Assembly (NCBI GenBank): GCA_017656145.1
Contig: JACDOI010000006.1
Location: 26,031-90,030, forward strand
Length of the DNA stretch: 64,000 nucleotides
Direction: 5' to 3'
From: Bacillota bacterium
GTDB lineage: Bacteria > Bacillota > Limnochordia > Limnochordales > ZCTH02-B6
Numbering within the stretch: the first letter of the stretch is position 1; the number at the start of each line of letters is the position of its first letter. Shown piece by piece: positions 27,763-37,321 of this stretch. The notes under the pieces were generated by a model. It had not been told where the DNA came from, searched no databases, and saw only the letters and a program-made list of their open reading frames with translations. The translations under genes were made by a program, and so were the position numbers.

Positions 27763-29229
27763 ATGAAACACGACGCCGAAAAGACCCTGGCCCGATCCCG
27801 CCGGGCGAGCAGGCTGGCTGCTTGGACCGTAGGCCGGGCGGCCGCCGTCCTGTCCGCCGTCGTGTGGGCTCCGCTCTTGTTTCGGCTTTTGGGCGCGGCT
27901 CCGCCGGTCGCCCGTTCTATGGGCCTTCTTGTCTTCGGTCTTGCCGGATGGGGCACCGGCGCCCTTCACCAGTCGCTTGTCTCCGTGCTCATTCTCATCT
28001 TCATTCCCGCACTGGGACTGGGCGATTTCGACGACGCTGTCGCGGGCTTCGGCGAGCCCTTCGTGTGGCTGCTTGTATCCGTGTTCATTCTTGGCAAGGG
28101 AATGGAGACCAGCGGGCTGGATCGGCGCATCGCCTTGGCCTTGCTGCACCTGGCCCGCGGCCGCACCCGGGCTACGTTGCGGGCGGTGTACGCGTCGGTC
28201 GTCGTGCTCGGGTTCCTGGTGCCCACCGGGGCGGGGAGGACCGCGATGCTCACCCCGATTTGCACGGGTCTGCTCAACGTCATCCAAGAGCGGTTGCCTG
28301 CGGGAACCCGGGATTTTGCGAACTTGGGAAAGTCGGTCTTCATCGGCTTTTCCTACGTCACCCTAATGATGTCGTGGGCGCTGGTGACCGGGTCGGTCTC
28401 ATCGGTGTACGCCGTGCCCGCCATCCGGGAGCTCACCGGGTTCGAGTGGAATTACCTGACGTGGATGGCCGCTTGCGCGCCGGCGGCGGTGATATTCACC
28501 TTTCTTTTGGACCAGGTGATGGCCCGGGTATTCCCGGTGCGCATGACCGTCATTCCCGGCGGGCTTGAGTACATCGCCGAACAGCGGCAACAGCTGGGAG
28601 CCGTAGGCCCGGCGGAAAGGCGGGTGATGGTCATCATGGCCCTCATCGTGCTGGGGTGGATGACCGAGGGTTTTCACGGCCTGCCGGTGCCGATGATCTC
28701 GCTGGCCGGTGCGGCATTGATGTGCCTGCCGCCCGTTGGCGTGCAGCGATGGGAAGATGCGGCGACGAGCATCAAATGGGACGTCATCATCTTGTTCGGC
28801 ACCGGTTTCTCGCTGGCCCAGGCGCTTCAGAAATCGGGGGCGGCAGCGTGGATGGCGCAAACGTTGGCGGGCGCCTTTCCCGCCCTGCCGCCAGGGGCTG
28901 CTGGCCTGTTCGTGCTCGTGGTGATGCTTTTGGCCAGGCTCGGTTTTGCGAACATGCTGGCCATCCTGGCCACCTCTTTGCCTGTGGCGGTCGGCTTGGG
29001 CAACCGGTGGGGGATCAATCCGGTGTGGCTGGCGCAGCTTGCGGTCATCGCGAGCTCCTTCGGGTTCTTCATGCCGTATCAGGCGCCAAGCCTGACGATC
29101 TCATACAGCGCGGGCTTTTACCATCAGCGGGATCTCTTGCGGGCAGGTATCGGAGCGGCGGCGTTGATGGTAGGGGTGACGATGGTCGTATCCTTGGTCT
29201 GGTGGCCGATGTTGGGCATCAAACCTTGA
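27763..29229 (+). CDS. DASS/SLC13-type anion (carboxylate) permease
   Basis: LILIFIPALGLGDFDDAVAGFGEPFVWLLVSVFILGKGMETSGLDRRIALALL...VPTGAGRTAMLTPI...IKWDVIILFGTGFSLAQALQKSG; many TM segments. Confidence 0.83.
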   Translation: MKHDAEKTLARSRRASRLAAWTVGRAAAVLSAVVWAPLLFRLLGAAPPVARSMGLLVFGLAGWGTGALHQSLVSVLILIFIPALGLGDFDDAVAGFGEPFVWLLVSVFILGKGMETSGLDRRIALALLHLARGRTRATLRAVYASVVVLGFLVPTGAGRTAMLTPICTGLLNVIQERLPAGTRDFANLGKSVFIGFSYVTLMMSWALVTGSVSSVYAVPAIRELTGFEWNYLTWMAACAPAAVIFTFLLDQVMARVFPVRMTVIPGGLEYIAEQRQQLGAVGPAERRVMVIMALIVLGWMTEGFHGLPVPMISLAGAALMCLPPVGVQRWEDAATSIKWDVIILFGTGFSLAQALQKSGAAAWMAQTLAGAFPALPPGAAGLFVLVVMLLARLGFANMLAILATSLPVAVGLGNRWGINPVWLAQLAVIASSFGFFMPYQAPSLTISYSAGFYHQRDLLRAGIGAAALMVGVTMVVSLVWWPMLGIKP

Positions 29230-29261
29230 CCGGTTGCCGGGCCGGGAGAGGCGGGGTGGGG

Positions 29262-29945
29262 GTGGAACGGGTGGATACAACGAACCAACAAACGCAAGCG
29301 GCAGGCACGAAAGGTCCGGACACCTACAGCCGGCTGCGGGCGATGATCCTCTCCGGTGTGTTTCGTTCCGGCCAGCGGCTGAGCGAGCGGGAGCTGGCGG
29401 CCCAGCTGTCCGTCAGCCGCACACCGGTGCGGGAGGCTTTGAGGCAGTTGGTCCAGGAAGGCACTGTCGTCTACCAACCCCGCCGCGGGTACCGGATTGC
29501 CAGCATATCCCAAGAGCAAGCCCGGCACTTGTTTATCGTTCGGGAAGCTTTGGAGGGGCTCGCCGCCCGCCTTGCCTGCCAACAGGGCGATCCCGGCTGC
29601 CTTGCGGGCATGCAGGCCAGCATCGAGCGGGGGCGGGCGGCAGCCCGGGAGGGCCACCTGGCCGGGCTCATCGCGGCCAATCAGCAGTTTCATACCTGCC
29701 TTGCCGAATCCAGCGCCAATCCGTACCTGATAAGCGCCTTCGCAAGATTGCAAGTGCACATCGCCCTCATGATGAGCCGCTCGCTGGCGACTCCCCGGCG
29801 TCCTGAAGAAACCCTCCGTGAGCACCAGGCCATCGTCGACGCCGTCAGGGCGCGGGACGCCGGATCGGCCGAGCAGCTCATCCGGGAACATATCCGCAAA
29901 GCTCTTCAAGGATACTTGCGCCATCTGGGCGACGAAACCGGCTAG
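29262..29945 (+). CDS. GntR family transcriptional regulator (FCD type)
   Basis: YSRLRAMILSGVFRSGQRLSERELAAQLSVSRTPVREALRQLVQEGTVVYQPRRGYRIASIS. Confidence 0.92.
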   Translation: MERVDTTNQQTQAAGTKGPDTYSRLRAMILSGVFRSGQRLSERELAAQLSVSRTPVREALRQLVQEGTVVYQPRRGYRIASISQEQARHLFIVREALEGLAARLACQQGDPGCLAGMQASIERGRAAAREGHLAGLIAANQQFHTCLAESSANPYLISAFARLQVHIALMMSRSLATPRRPEETLREHQAIVDAVRARDAGSAEQLIREHIRKALQGYLRHLGDETG

Positions 29946-29994
29946 CGGCAAGCTGGCCCCGGTCACCGCTCAAGGCGCGGGATATCCGGGATCA

Positions 29995-30023
29995 GAAACG
30001 CCCGGCGCGGGGCCGGGCGTTTC
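29995..30023. terminator. Bidirectional terminator-like hairpin between convergent genes
   Basis: GAAACGCCCGGC-GCGGG-GCCGGGCGTTTC, perfect 12-bp stem. Confidence 0.75.
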
Positions 30024-30048
30024 TGGTGCTGGAGCCCTTGCCGGCAGG

Positions 30049-31461
30049 TCAGCCGGCAACGGGTTCCGCGGGCGGGCGGACAAGCCGCGACAGCAGCGAC
30101 CGGGCGGACGGCAGTTCTTCCAAGCGCTGAACGGCCTGCCAGACGTCCTCGGCAGCAGAGGGATCAAGCACTCCCTGCGCGCCTTCGGTGAACTTCTCCA
30201 TCTGCTCTTCCGGCGACAGCGGCCGTTCGGGGTAACCCCGGGCGATCTGAGCGTCCCGGGTCAGGACGGTGCCGTCGGTCAGGCGAATGCGGACGACGGT
30301 GTGCATCCGGTCGTATCCCCGGGCATCGATATCCGGCGTGTTGTACACCCTTACCCGTTCCTTCATGAACCGCCGCACATTGGGGTCGCGGACCGTTTCG
30401 TCCGTGTATTCCCGGATTCCCGCCCGGCCGAACAAGGCGATGAGGGTGACGCCGTACTGCAGGCTGAACTTGGCCTCCAGCTCATTTTCGGGTTCGGTGT
30501 AGCGCAGCGCGGCGACGATGTTGGAAGCCGCTTCCACGTCGATGCGCTCGATTTGCTCCGGCTTCACCTGATGCTCCCGCAGGAGATCCCGCACCGCGTC
30601 CATGGTCGGATGGCCCAGCGACCCGCACGGGTACGGCTTGATGGAGATGCCGGGAGACTGAATCTGCCACGGGCTGGCGAGCCGGGACTCAAGGTATCCC
30701 GCATCGAAACCGCCGCCCATGATTTGGAAGAAACCCCACTGGCTGTCGAAAACGTCCGGCGAGGAGGTGAAACCGCGCTCGGCTAAAAGCGCCGCGACGA
30801 CGCCGTTTTCGGCCGCCCGGCCCGCGTGGAGGGGCTTGGTCATCGTACCGAAGTTCACCCGCAGGCCGGCGCTCATGCTGGCCGCGATGCCCAGGGCGCG
30901 GATGACCTTATCCAAAGAGAGATCGAGGAGCTTGCTGGCAGCCGCCACCGCGCCCAGCGCTCCGAGGGTGCCGGTGGAATGAAACCCCCGCCGGTAATGC
31001 TCCGGATTGATGGCTTCGGCCAGCTTGCATTCGACCTCGACCCCGATGTTGTAGGCCGCAAGCAGATCCCGGCCCGACCGGTCCCGGGCCTCGGCCACGG
31101 CCAAGGCTGCTGCCAAGACCGGCGTCGTGGGGTGGACGAGGAGGCCCGTCACCCGGTCGGGAAGCGAGGCGATCTGGGTGTCGTCGTAGTCGTCGGCATG
31201 GCCGGCCACACCGTTGGCCAGTGCCGCCAGCTGAGCCGGGGCCCGCAGCCCGGTCCCCAGGACGGACGCCTCCGGCCGTCCTCCGCAAGCGGCCACGAAG
31301 TCCCGCACCATGCGGGAGCAATCTTGTTTGGCGCCGCATAAGGCCACCCCCAGACCGTCGTAGAAAAACGCCCGGGAGCCTTCGATGACGTCCCTGGGGA
31401 TATGCTCGAAGTTTGTGTCGACGATAAACTCGGCAACCTTCTTGGTGATGGGATTGTCCAT
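30049..31461 (-). CDS. MmgE/PrpD family protein (2-methylcitrate dehydratase / cis-aconitate decarboxylase superfamily)
   Basis: GLGVALCGAKQD...LANGVAGHADDYDDTQIASLPDR...VHPTTPVLAAALAVAEARDRSGRDLLAAYNIGVEVECKLAEAINPEHYRRGFHSTGTLGALGAVAAASKLL. Confidence 0.9.
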   Translation of the reverse strand: MDNPITKKVAEFIVDTNFEHIPRDVIEGSRAFFYDGLGVALCGAKQDCSRMVRDFVAACGGRPEASVLGTGLRAPAQLAALANGVAGHADDYDDTQIASLPDRVTGLLVHPTTPVLAAALAVAEARDRSGRDLLAAYNIGVEVECKLAEAINPEHYRRGFHSTGTLGALGAVAAASKLLDLSLDKVIRALGIAASMSAGLRVNFGTMTKPLHAGRAAENGVVAALLAERGFTSSPDVFDSQWGFFQIMGGGFDAGYLESRLASPWQIQSPGISIKPYPCGSLGHPTMDAVRDLLREHQVKPEQIERIDVEAASNIVAALRYTEPENELEAKFSLQYGVTLIALFGRAGIREYTDETVRDPNVRRFMKERVRVYNTPDIDARGYDRMHTVVRIRLTDGTVLTRDAQIARGYPERPLSPEEQMEKFTEGAQGVLDPSAAEDVWQAVQRLEELPSARSLLSRLVRPPAEPVAG

Positions 31462-31550
31462 CGCTTCATGTCTCCTCTCGGCGATGCTTTTTGCGGTCTT
31501 TCGCTCCCGACAGGACGCCCGCCGGGATGCCGGCGGCTAGCCCGCATCCG

Positions 31551-32342
31551 CTAAACGATCGCGCGCACCAGGCCGCCGTCGACGGTGATGGACTGGCCCG
31601 TGATGTAGCTGGCGTGGCGGGAGCATAGAAATACTGCCATGGCGGCGACCTCCTCGGGCCGCCCGAAACGGCCCAGCGGAATGGCCTGGGCGAATTCGCG
31701 GATGACGTCCTCGGGCTCTACCCCCCGGGCGGCCGCCATCTGGCGGGCCCGCTCCTCCCAAAGCCTCGTCAGGGTTCGCCCGGGCAGGACGGAGTTGACC
31801 AGAATGCCGTGCGCGGCGTACTCGTTGGCCAGGCTGCGGGTGAGGGCCAGCAATCCGGCCTTGTGGACGTTGGAGACGATCTGGTGCTCATGGGGCTGCT
31901 TGGCCGACGCGGCTCCCACGATGACGACCCGGGCGCCCTCGGCCTTCTTTAGCTGGGGCAGAAACGTGCGGACGGTCCTCACTGCCGACAACACGTTGAA
32001 CTCATAATTGTCCAGCCAGTCTTGATCCGTCAGATCTTCGAAGGGAACCCGGCGGCTGCCGCCGACGGAAAAGATGAGGCAGTTCAAGGCTGGAACTCGT
32101 TGGCGGACCCACGCCGCGAGGCGTTCCACATCATCGGCCTTGGTGACATCGGCCGCGCAGTAGGGCACTTGCCTCCCGGACTCGGCCTCCAGCCGGGCGG
32201 ACACCTCTGCCAGCCTGTCGTTGTTGCGGGAGCACAACAACACGTTGGCCCCCTCGTTCAGCAACATGGCGGCGGCGGAAAGGCCGATGCCCGAGCTTCC
32301 GCCGACGACCAGGGCGTACTTGCCGTCTAAACCCAGCTCCAT
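31551..32342 (-). CDS. Short-chain dehydrogenase/reductase (SDR)
   Basis: YALVVGGSSGIGLSAAAMLL...VAR-type active-site region SAKQPHEHQIVSNVHKAGLLALTRSLANEYAAHGILVNSVLPGRT...ASYITGQSITVDGGLVRAIV. Confidence 0.88.
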   Translation of the reverse strand: MELGLDGKYALVVGGSSGIGLSAAAMLLNEGANVLLCSRNNDRLAEVSARLEAESGRQVPYCAADVTKADDVERLAAWVRQRVPALNCLIFSVGGSRRVPFEDLTDQDWLDNYEFNVLSAVRTVRTFLPQLKKAEGARVVIVGAASAKQPHEHQIVSNVHKAGLLALTRSLANEYAAHGILVNSVLPGRTLTRLWEERARQMAAARGVEPEDVIREFAQAIPLGRFGRPEEVAAMAVFLCSRHASYITGQSITVDGGLVRAIV

Positions 32343-32393
32343 CGCGTCGCACCCTCCTTGTGGGGGTTTGGGGCGCCCAACCCGGCGGTTGCG

Positions 32394-33233
32394 TCAGGCG
32401 AGCCGGGTAACGAGGCCGTAAACCTCGGGACGCCGGTCCCGAAAGATGAAGCGCCGGCGCCGGGCGGCTTCGATGGCTCCCAAGTCGACCTCGGCCAACA
32501 GGATGCCCTCATCGAATTCCAGGGAGGCGATGATCTCGCCCCCAGGAGCCACCGCGACGCTGTTGCCGGCAAACTCATGGTGCTCCTCGTCGGTGCGGCC
32601 GGTGAGACCGACGCCTACGACGAACAAGCCGTTTTCATACGCCCGGACCCGGCAGATGGCCCGCCACAGGCTGGCCAAATTCCGCGGGCAACCGGTCGGC
32701 AGGGCGATGAGTTCGGCGCCCTGCAGCGCGAGGCTGCGGCTCCCTTCGGGGAAATCCCGATCGTAGCAAATCTGAATCGCGATCCGTCCAAGCGGCGTGG
32801 AAAAGACCGGGAATTCATATCCCGGACGAAAGTAAAACTTTTCCCACCCGGTCAAGGACCACGGGATGTGCACTTTTCGGTAGCAGCCGAGGACCTGGCC
32901 GCTGGAGCCGATGAGGGCCGCGCTGTTGTAGTACACGCCGCGGTCGCCCTTTTCGACGAAGGGAGCGATGATGAACACGTTCAGTTGCCGGGCCAGCGTC
33001 CCCAAGCGCTCCAAGGTCGGACTGGCGCCGACGGGCTCCGCCAAGTCCCAAAAGCCCGGGTCGACATGGCCGGTGTGGGAGAAGTACCCGGTGTTGAACA
33101 TTTCGGGCAAGACCATCAGCCGGGCGCCTTGCGAGGCCGCCTCCTCGATCATGGCGCACGCTTTGTCCACATTCGCTTGTTTGTCCCCGATCCGGCATGA
33201 CATCTGAATGCCGGCCACGATGAACCCGCTCAC
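32394..33233 (-). CDS. Carbon-nitrogen hydrolase (nitrilase superfamily)
   Basis: Glu LMVLPEMFNTGYF, Lys GCYRKVHIPW, Cys IQICYDRDFPEGSR; GTG start overlapping the upstream stop (GTGA). Confidence 0.9.
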   Translation of the reverse strand: MSGFIVAGIQMSCRIGDKQANVDKACAMIEEAASQGARLMVLPEMFNTGYFSHTGHVDPGFWDLAEPVGASPTLERLGTLARQLNVFIIAPFVEKGDRGVYYNSAALIGSSGQVLGCYRKVHIPWSLTGWEKFYFRPGYEFPVFSTPLGRIAIQICYDRDFPEGSRSLALQGAELIALPTGCPRNLASLWRAICRVRAYENGLFVVGVGLTGRTDEEHHEFAGNSVAVAPGGEIIASLEFDEGILLAEVDLGAIEAARRRRFIFRDRRPEVYGLVTRLA

Positions 33234-33910
33234 CTGACTGTCCACTCCTCTTCCAGTTGCTCTGGCCCGTTGCTCCAGGCGCGGATGATGTCGGCGGAAT
33301 CGCATACGTGCCCGAAGCGGCGCCGGACGTTCTCGAGAGTCGCCTGGCGCAACGTTTCGCTCCATGAAGCCGTGCAGTCTTGCGGCAAAACCACGTAGTA
33401 CTCCAGCTCGAAGGCATGCCGCAGCGTCGTTTCGACGCAGACGTTGGTAGACACGCCGGTGATGACGGTAGTCTTGATGCCGTTGCTGCGGAGGATGAGG
33501 TCAAGATTGGTTCCGGTGAAACCACTGTAGCGGTGCTTGTAAACGACGACTTCGCCCTCCGCGGGAGCCAGGTCGTCGACAAACTGGATGCCCTCCGTAC
33601 CTTCCATGGCCACCCGTTCGGACGAGTATGTCGATCGGCGCCTTTGAGCAAGCCACGGCCCAGAGTCGCTGAGATGACCGCGCAGCGTGAGAAAACCGAC
33701 GTGAATGACGAGGACGCCGTGCCGGCGCGCGGCTTCCAGCAGCCGCTTGAGGCACGGGATGATGGACTGGGCCGGTCCCAGGTCCCGCCCGGCTTCCCAG
33801 CATTGAAACCCTTCCATGCAGAAGTCCTTCTGCATGTCTACGAGTATCAAAGCCGTATGCTCAGGACGGACCACGTCTTCCAGGTTCAGCAACATCTGAG
33901 GTTCGCGCAC
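33230..33910 (-). CDS. Isochorismatase-family cysteine hydrolase
   Basis: TALILVDMQKDF (Asp), VVYKHRYSGFTGTNLDLILRSNGIKTTVITGVSTNVCVETT (Lys, Cys). Confidence 0.9.
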   Translation of the reverse strand: MREPQMLLNLEDVVRPEHTALILVDMQKDFCMEGFQCWEAGRDLGPAQSIIPCLKRLLEAARRHGVLVIHVGFLTLRGHLSDSGPWLAQRRRSTYSSERVAMEGTEGIQFVDDLAPAEGEVVVYKHRYSGFTGTNLDLILRSNGIKTTVITGVSTNVCVETTLRHAFELEYYVVLPQDCTASWSETLRQATLENVRRRFGHVCDSADIIRAWSNGPEQLEEEWTVR

Positions 33911-33937
33911 GCGTATCCCCCCTTACGTGCCGCAAGC

Positions 33938-35458
33938 TCATTGGCCGGCGCCGGTTTTCAAGGTTCGGCTGTTCCGGTAGCGCAAAACCGGCGGTCCCAC
34001 AAGGGACAGGGCGGTGAGCAGCATCAAAATGATGGATAGCTCGCTCTGAAAGAACGTCCCATATCCTCCGATGCGGATGGCCCGCAGGAAATTGCTTTCA
34101 ATCATGGGGCCGAGAATGATGGCCAGCAACAGCGCGGGAACGGGGTAGTTGTACACCTTGCAGAGAGCTCCAAAGAGGCCGAAGACGATCATCAAGATGA
34201 TGTCGAACGCGAAATACCGCCACGCATACGCGCCGAGGAACAGAAGCACCGCCACGATAGGCACGAGAAAGCGGGTCGGCACAAAGGCGACGGCTTGAAA
34301 ATGGCGGGCCAAGGGAAGCCCGAACAGCATAATGAGCAAGCTGGCCAAAACGAGGGAGAACAAAATGGTGTACGCTTCCGTCTGGAAGTTGATGAAAAAC
34401 CGCGGTCCGGGCCGCACGCCGTGGAGGAAGAGCGCCGCCAGCATGAGCGTTGTGGAAGAGCTGCCCGGCAGGCCTAGCGTCAACGTAGGAACGAGGGCTC
34501 CGCACGCCACGGCATTGTTGGCCGAATCGGTAGCCACCAGACCGTCCGGATGGCCCTTGCCGAACTTCTCGGGCGTCTTCGACCACTGTTTCGCTTGGGA
34601 GTAGGCTACAAAAGATCCGATGGCGGCGCCGGCGCCCGGGACAATTCCGATCATGGTGCCGATAACACTCGAGCGTAACAGGGTCGTCTTGTAGCGCAAG
34701 GCTTGTTTCATTCCGTCGACGACCTCGCGAAAGGAGCGGGCGCCGGGCGCCGCGGTTTGCGCGATTCGCGTTCGCTTCATCAAAAACAAAATCTCGGAGA
34801 AACCGAAGAGCCCGATCAATACCGGTATCATCGGAAGCCCGTCATACAGCTCCAAGATGCCAAACGTGCCCCGCGGAAATCCCTGCATGCTGTCCATGCC
34901 GACAAGCGAGATGAGCAGGCCAAAACAGGTGATCAGCAACCCCTTGAGCGTATCGTCGCCCGTCAACGAGCTGACGACGCTCAGCCCGAACACGCCGAGC
35001 ATGAACATCTCCGCTGGCCCAAACTGCAAGGCGAAGGTGCCCAGGACCGGGGCAATGGCGATGGAGGTGAAGGCCCCAAATAGGGCGCCTACGGTAGACG
35101 CGGCGAACGACACCCCCAGTGCGAACGCGGCCCGGCCCTGCCTGGCCAGCGGGTACCCTTCAAGGCAAGTGGCCGACGTGCCCGGTGTGCCCGGAATGTT
35201 GATCAGAATGGCGGGTATGGAGCCGGCCGCCTGAGCCGAACAGTACAGGGCGGTCATGGCCACGATGGCGTCGGTCGGGTCCAGGAGCAACGTGAACGGG
35301 AGCAGGATAGCCATCAGGTTGGCGTCGTTGAACCCTGGGATGGCGCCGACGACGAATCCCATGCCGAATCCCGCGAGGAGCCAGAACAACGTGCCCAGAT
35401 CGAACAGGTTGTGAAGACCGCCCAATATCGCTTGTGCGTCGTACAACTCACCATGCAC
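33938..35458 (-). CDS. tctA: Tripartite tricarboxylate transporter large permease TctA
   Basis: GAIPGFNDANLMAILLPFTLLLDPTDAIVAMTALYCSAQAAGSIPAILINIPGTPGTSATCLEGYPLARQGRA. Confidence 0.94.
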   Translation of the reverse strand: MHGELYDAQAILGGLHNLFDLGTLFWLLAGFGMGFVVGAIPGFNDANLMAILLPFTLLLDPTDAIVAMTALYCSAQAAGSIPAILINIPGTPGTSATCLEGYPLARQGRAAFALGVSFAASTVGALFGAFTSIAIAPVLGTFALQFGPAEMFMLGVFGLSVVSSLTGDDTLKGLLITCFGLLISLVGMDSMQGFPRGTFGILELYDGLPMIPVLIGLFGFSEILFLMKRTRIAQTAAPGARSFREVVDGMKQALRYKTTLLRSSVIGTMIGIVPGAGAAIGSFVAYSQAKQWSKTPEKFGKGHPDGLVATDSANNAVACGALVPTLTLGLPGSSSTTLMLAALFLHGVRPGPRFFINFQTEAYTILFSLVLASLLIMLFGLPLARHFQAVAFVPTRFLVPIVAVLLFLGAYAWRYFAFDIILMIVFGLFGALCKVYNYPVPALLLAIILGPMIESNFLRAIRIGGYGTFFQSELSIILMLLTALSLVGPPVLRYRNSRTLKTGAGQ

Positions 35459-35520
35459 CCCCTTGCAGACCCAAGCTCCTCGCTGAGGATCGTTGGTCCT
35501 GCATCAGCTGACGGCTGCGA

Positions 35521-36015
35521 TTACAGCCACGGAACGGTCGGGACGTTCAACTGCACCAACTCGGTGACTGCGTACAAGGCGACCGCGGTGAGGGTCCCAT
35601 AGACGATCGCCTGGGTCCAACGTAACCCGGAGTTGGGGAACGCCAGCCACAGAAACAGGAGATTGGCTATGTGAAAACCGAGGCGCTGGAACGCCGCGTA
35701 ATAGCCGAGGCAAAGCGCGACCAGACCGATTTCTCGCCGGTGCCGCTTCACCCACGCCGCGGCTTGTTCGGGCAACGAGCCCGAACGGGCGCCCGGAGCA
35801 GCTTGCGGCGTACGTCGATCGGCGGCGCGATCCGGCGCTTTCCTGCTTTCCCGCCAAACGACTGCCAGGCAGAGCGCTGCCAACAAGACGATCACGCCCA
35901 GCGGCACCAGCACGACGGTGCGGGCTTGCCCGCGCACTTGAAGCCAATACGCCATCGCCACGCCGAGGGTGAGGGCGGGTACGATCAACTCGTGCCAGCG
36001 ACGACCCATGACCAC
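35521..36015 (-). CDS. tctB: Tripartite tricarboxylate transporter small permease TctB
   Basis: 164 aa with 4 predicted TM segments, between tctC and tctA. Confidence 0.8.
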   Translation of the reverse strand: MVMGRRWHELIVPALTLGVAMAYWLQVRGQARTVVLVPLGVIVLLAALCLAVVWRESRKAPDRAADRRTPQAAPGARSGSLPEQAAAWVKRHRREIGLVALCLGYYAAFQRLGFHIANLLFLWLAFPNSGLRWTQAIVYGTLTAVALYAVTELVQLNVPTVPWL

Positions 36016-36108
36016 CGACCTCCAACCTCGAAACTCCGCTCAAGCCGGCAACGGGCCGTGGGGGGCCCCGCCCGGCCCGGTCGCCGCCCCTGCCGTCCAT
36101 GCCACGGA

Positions 36109-37143
36109 TCACATCATTTCGGCCAGGTCCCGCTCCATCGCGGGCCGGAACGCGGCGAGCAGCCTCAAGTAGTCCCTCACGAACTGCTCGCAGCTTTCTG
36201 GGCTGCGGTATTTGACGAACGGGGTCAGGTCTTGCTGATCGGCCAAGCGGCGGAACTCAGGCGTTTCCATGGCGTCGCGAAGCGTGTTCACCAGTTTTTC
36301 GTACCGGTCGGGATAGCGGTCCCTCACGGCGCCGTGCACTTGAACCGCGTACGGTTCGACCAACGAGGGAAGATTCACGCCCAAAAGCTCATTGGCCGGT
36401 TCGGGTTGCCACAGGTGGGGGGCAGGGTTGCTATCTGTGAAAATGCCGATGGCCTTCGTCAGTTCGAATACGTGCAAGGCCGACCAGTAAGGCGCCATGC
36501 AGGCGTCCACGTGACCGCCGGCCACCGCGTTGCGGGCCTCGGAGCCGCCCTGGAACGGCACGACCTTCAAATTGGCGCCGGTGAGCTCCCGGAGGACGAC
36601 CGTGGCGGCGTGCGCGGCAGACATGGGGCTTGACACGCTTACGGTCAGCGGCCGGTCGGAACTCATGCTATCGTCGATGAACTGGTCGATGCGATCCCAC
36701 TTCGCGTCCTTGTGTACCAGCAACACGTTGGGATCGTCGAAGTACGCGCCCACCCAGGCGATAGAGTCCAGGGAAAAGCCGGGATTTTGAAGCGCAAAGA
36801 TCCAGGCGGTGTGGGGAATCGGCGTGAAGTGCACCGCGTGGCCGTCGGGGCGGGGATCGCTCATCATCCGCCGCAGCGCGACCAACGTCCCCGCTCCGGG
36901 AGCGTAGACGTAATTGAACGGGCGCGGTGCTCCCAAGGTCATCTCCCAGGCGGGTGTCACCACCCGGGCCGACCGGTCGGTCCCGCCTCCGGGGGAAAAG
37001 CCGATGATCACGTCCATCTGCCGGCTTGGAAACGGTTGACTCTGGGCGAACACCTTCGAAACAAAGCCGGGAACCAAAAGAGCACCGGCCGAAGCGCCGC
37101 CCAATCTCAAAAACTCCCGCCGATCAAACCTTCTCCTCTCCAC
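36109..37143 (-). CDS. tctC: Tripartite tricarboxylate transporter substrate-binding protein TctC, Tat-like signal
   Basis: DRREFLRLGGASAGALLVPGFVSKVFAQ; FPSRQMDVIIGFSPGGGTDRSARVVTPAWE. Confidence 0.88.
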   Translation of the reverse strand: MERRRFDRREFLRLGGASAGALLVPGFVSKVFAQSQPFPSRQMDVIIGFSPGGGTDRSARVVTPAWEMTLGAPRPFNYVYAPGAGTLVALRRMMSDPRPDGHAVHFTPIPHTAWIFALQNPGFSLDSIAWVGAYFDDPNVLLVHKDAKWDRIDQFIDDSMSSDRPLTVSVSSPMSAAHAATVVLRELTGANLKVVPFQGGSEARNAVAGGHVDACMAPYWSALHVFELTKAIGIFTDSNPAPHLWQPEPANELLGVNLPSLVEPYAVQVHGAVRDRYPDRYEKLVNTLRDAMETPEFRRLADQQDLTPFVKYRSPESCEQFVRDYLRLLAAFRPAMERDLAEMM

Positions 37144-37311
37144 TGCGGTCCCTCCTTGAAGCTCTATGTTTTAGGCAGCTCCATGCGATGAAGCCCCCAG
37201 CCGCACACGTGAAGCAGATGCCGGCCGACCCCCGTTCCCGAACGGTCGAAGGCGTTCCCCACTACCCGCGGTCCAGCCACGGACAAGTTTTGCGCCGATG
37301 GTGTGCCGACG

Positions 37312-37321
37312 CGGTATACCG
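37312..37321. promoter_or_regulatory. Candidate GntR(FCD)-type operator CGGTATACCG
   Basis: Perfect 10-bp palindrome in the divergent tctC/caiB intergenic region. Confidence 0.35.
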
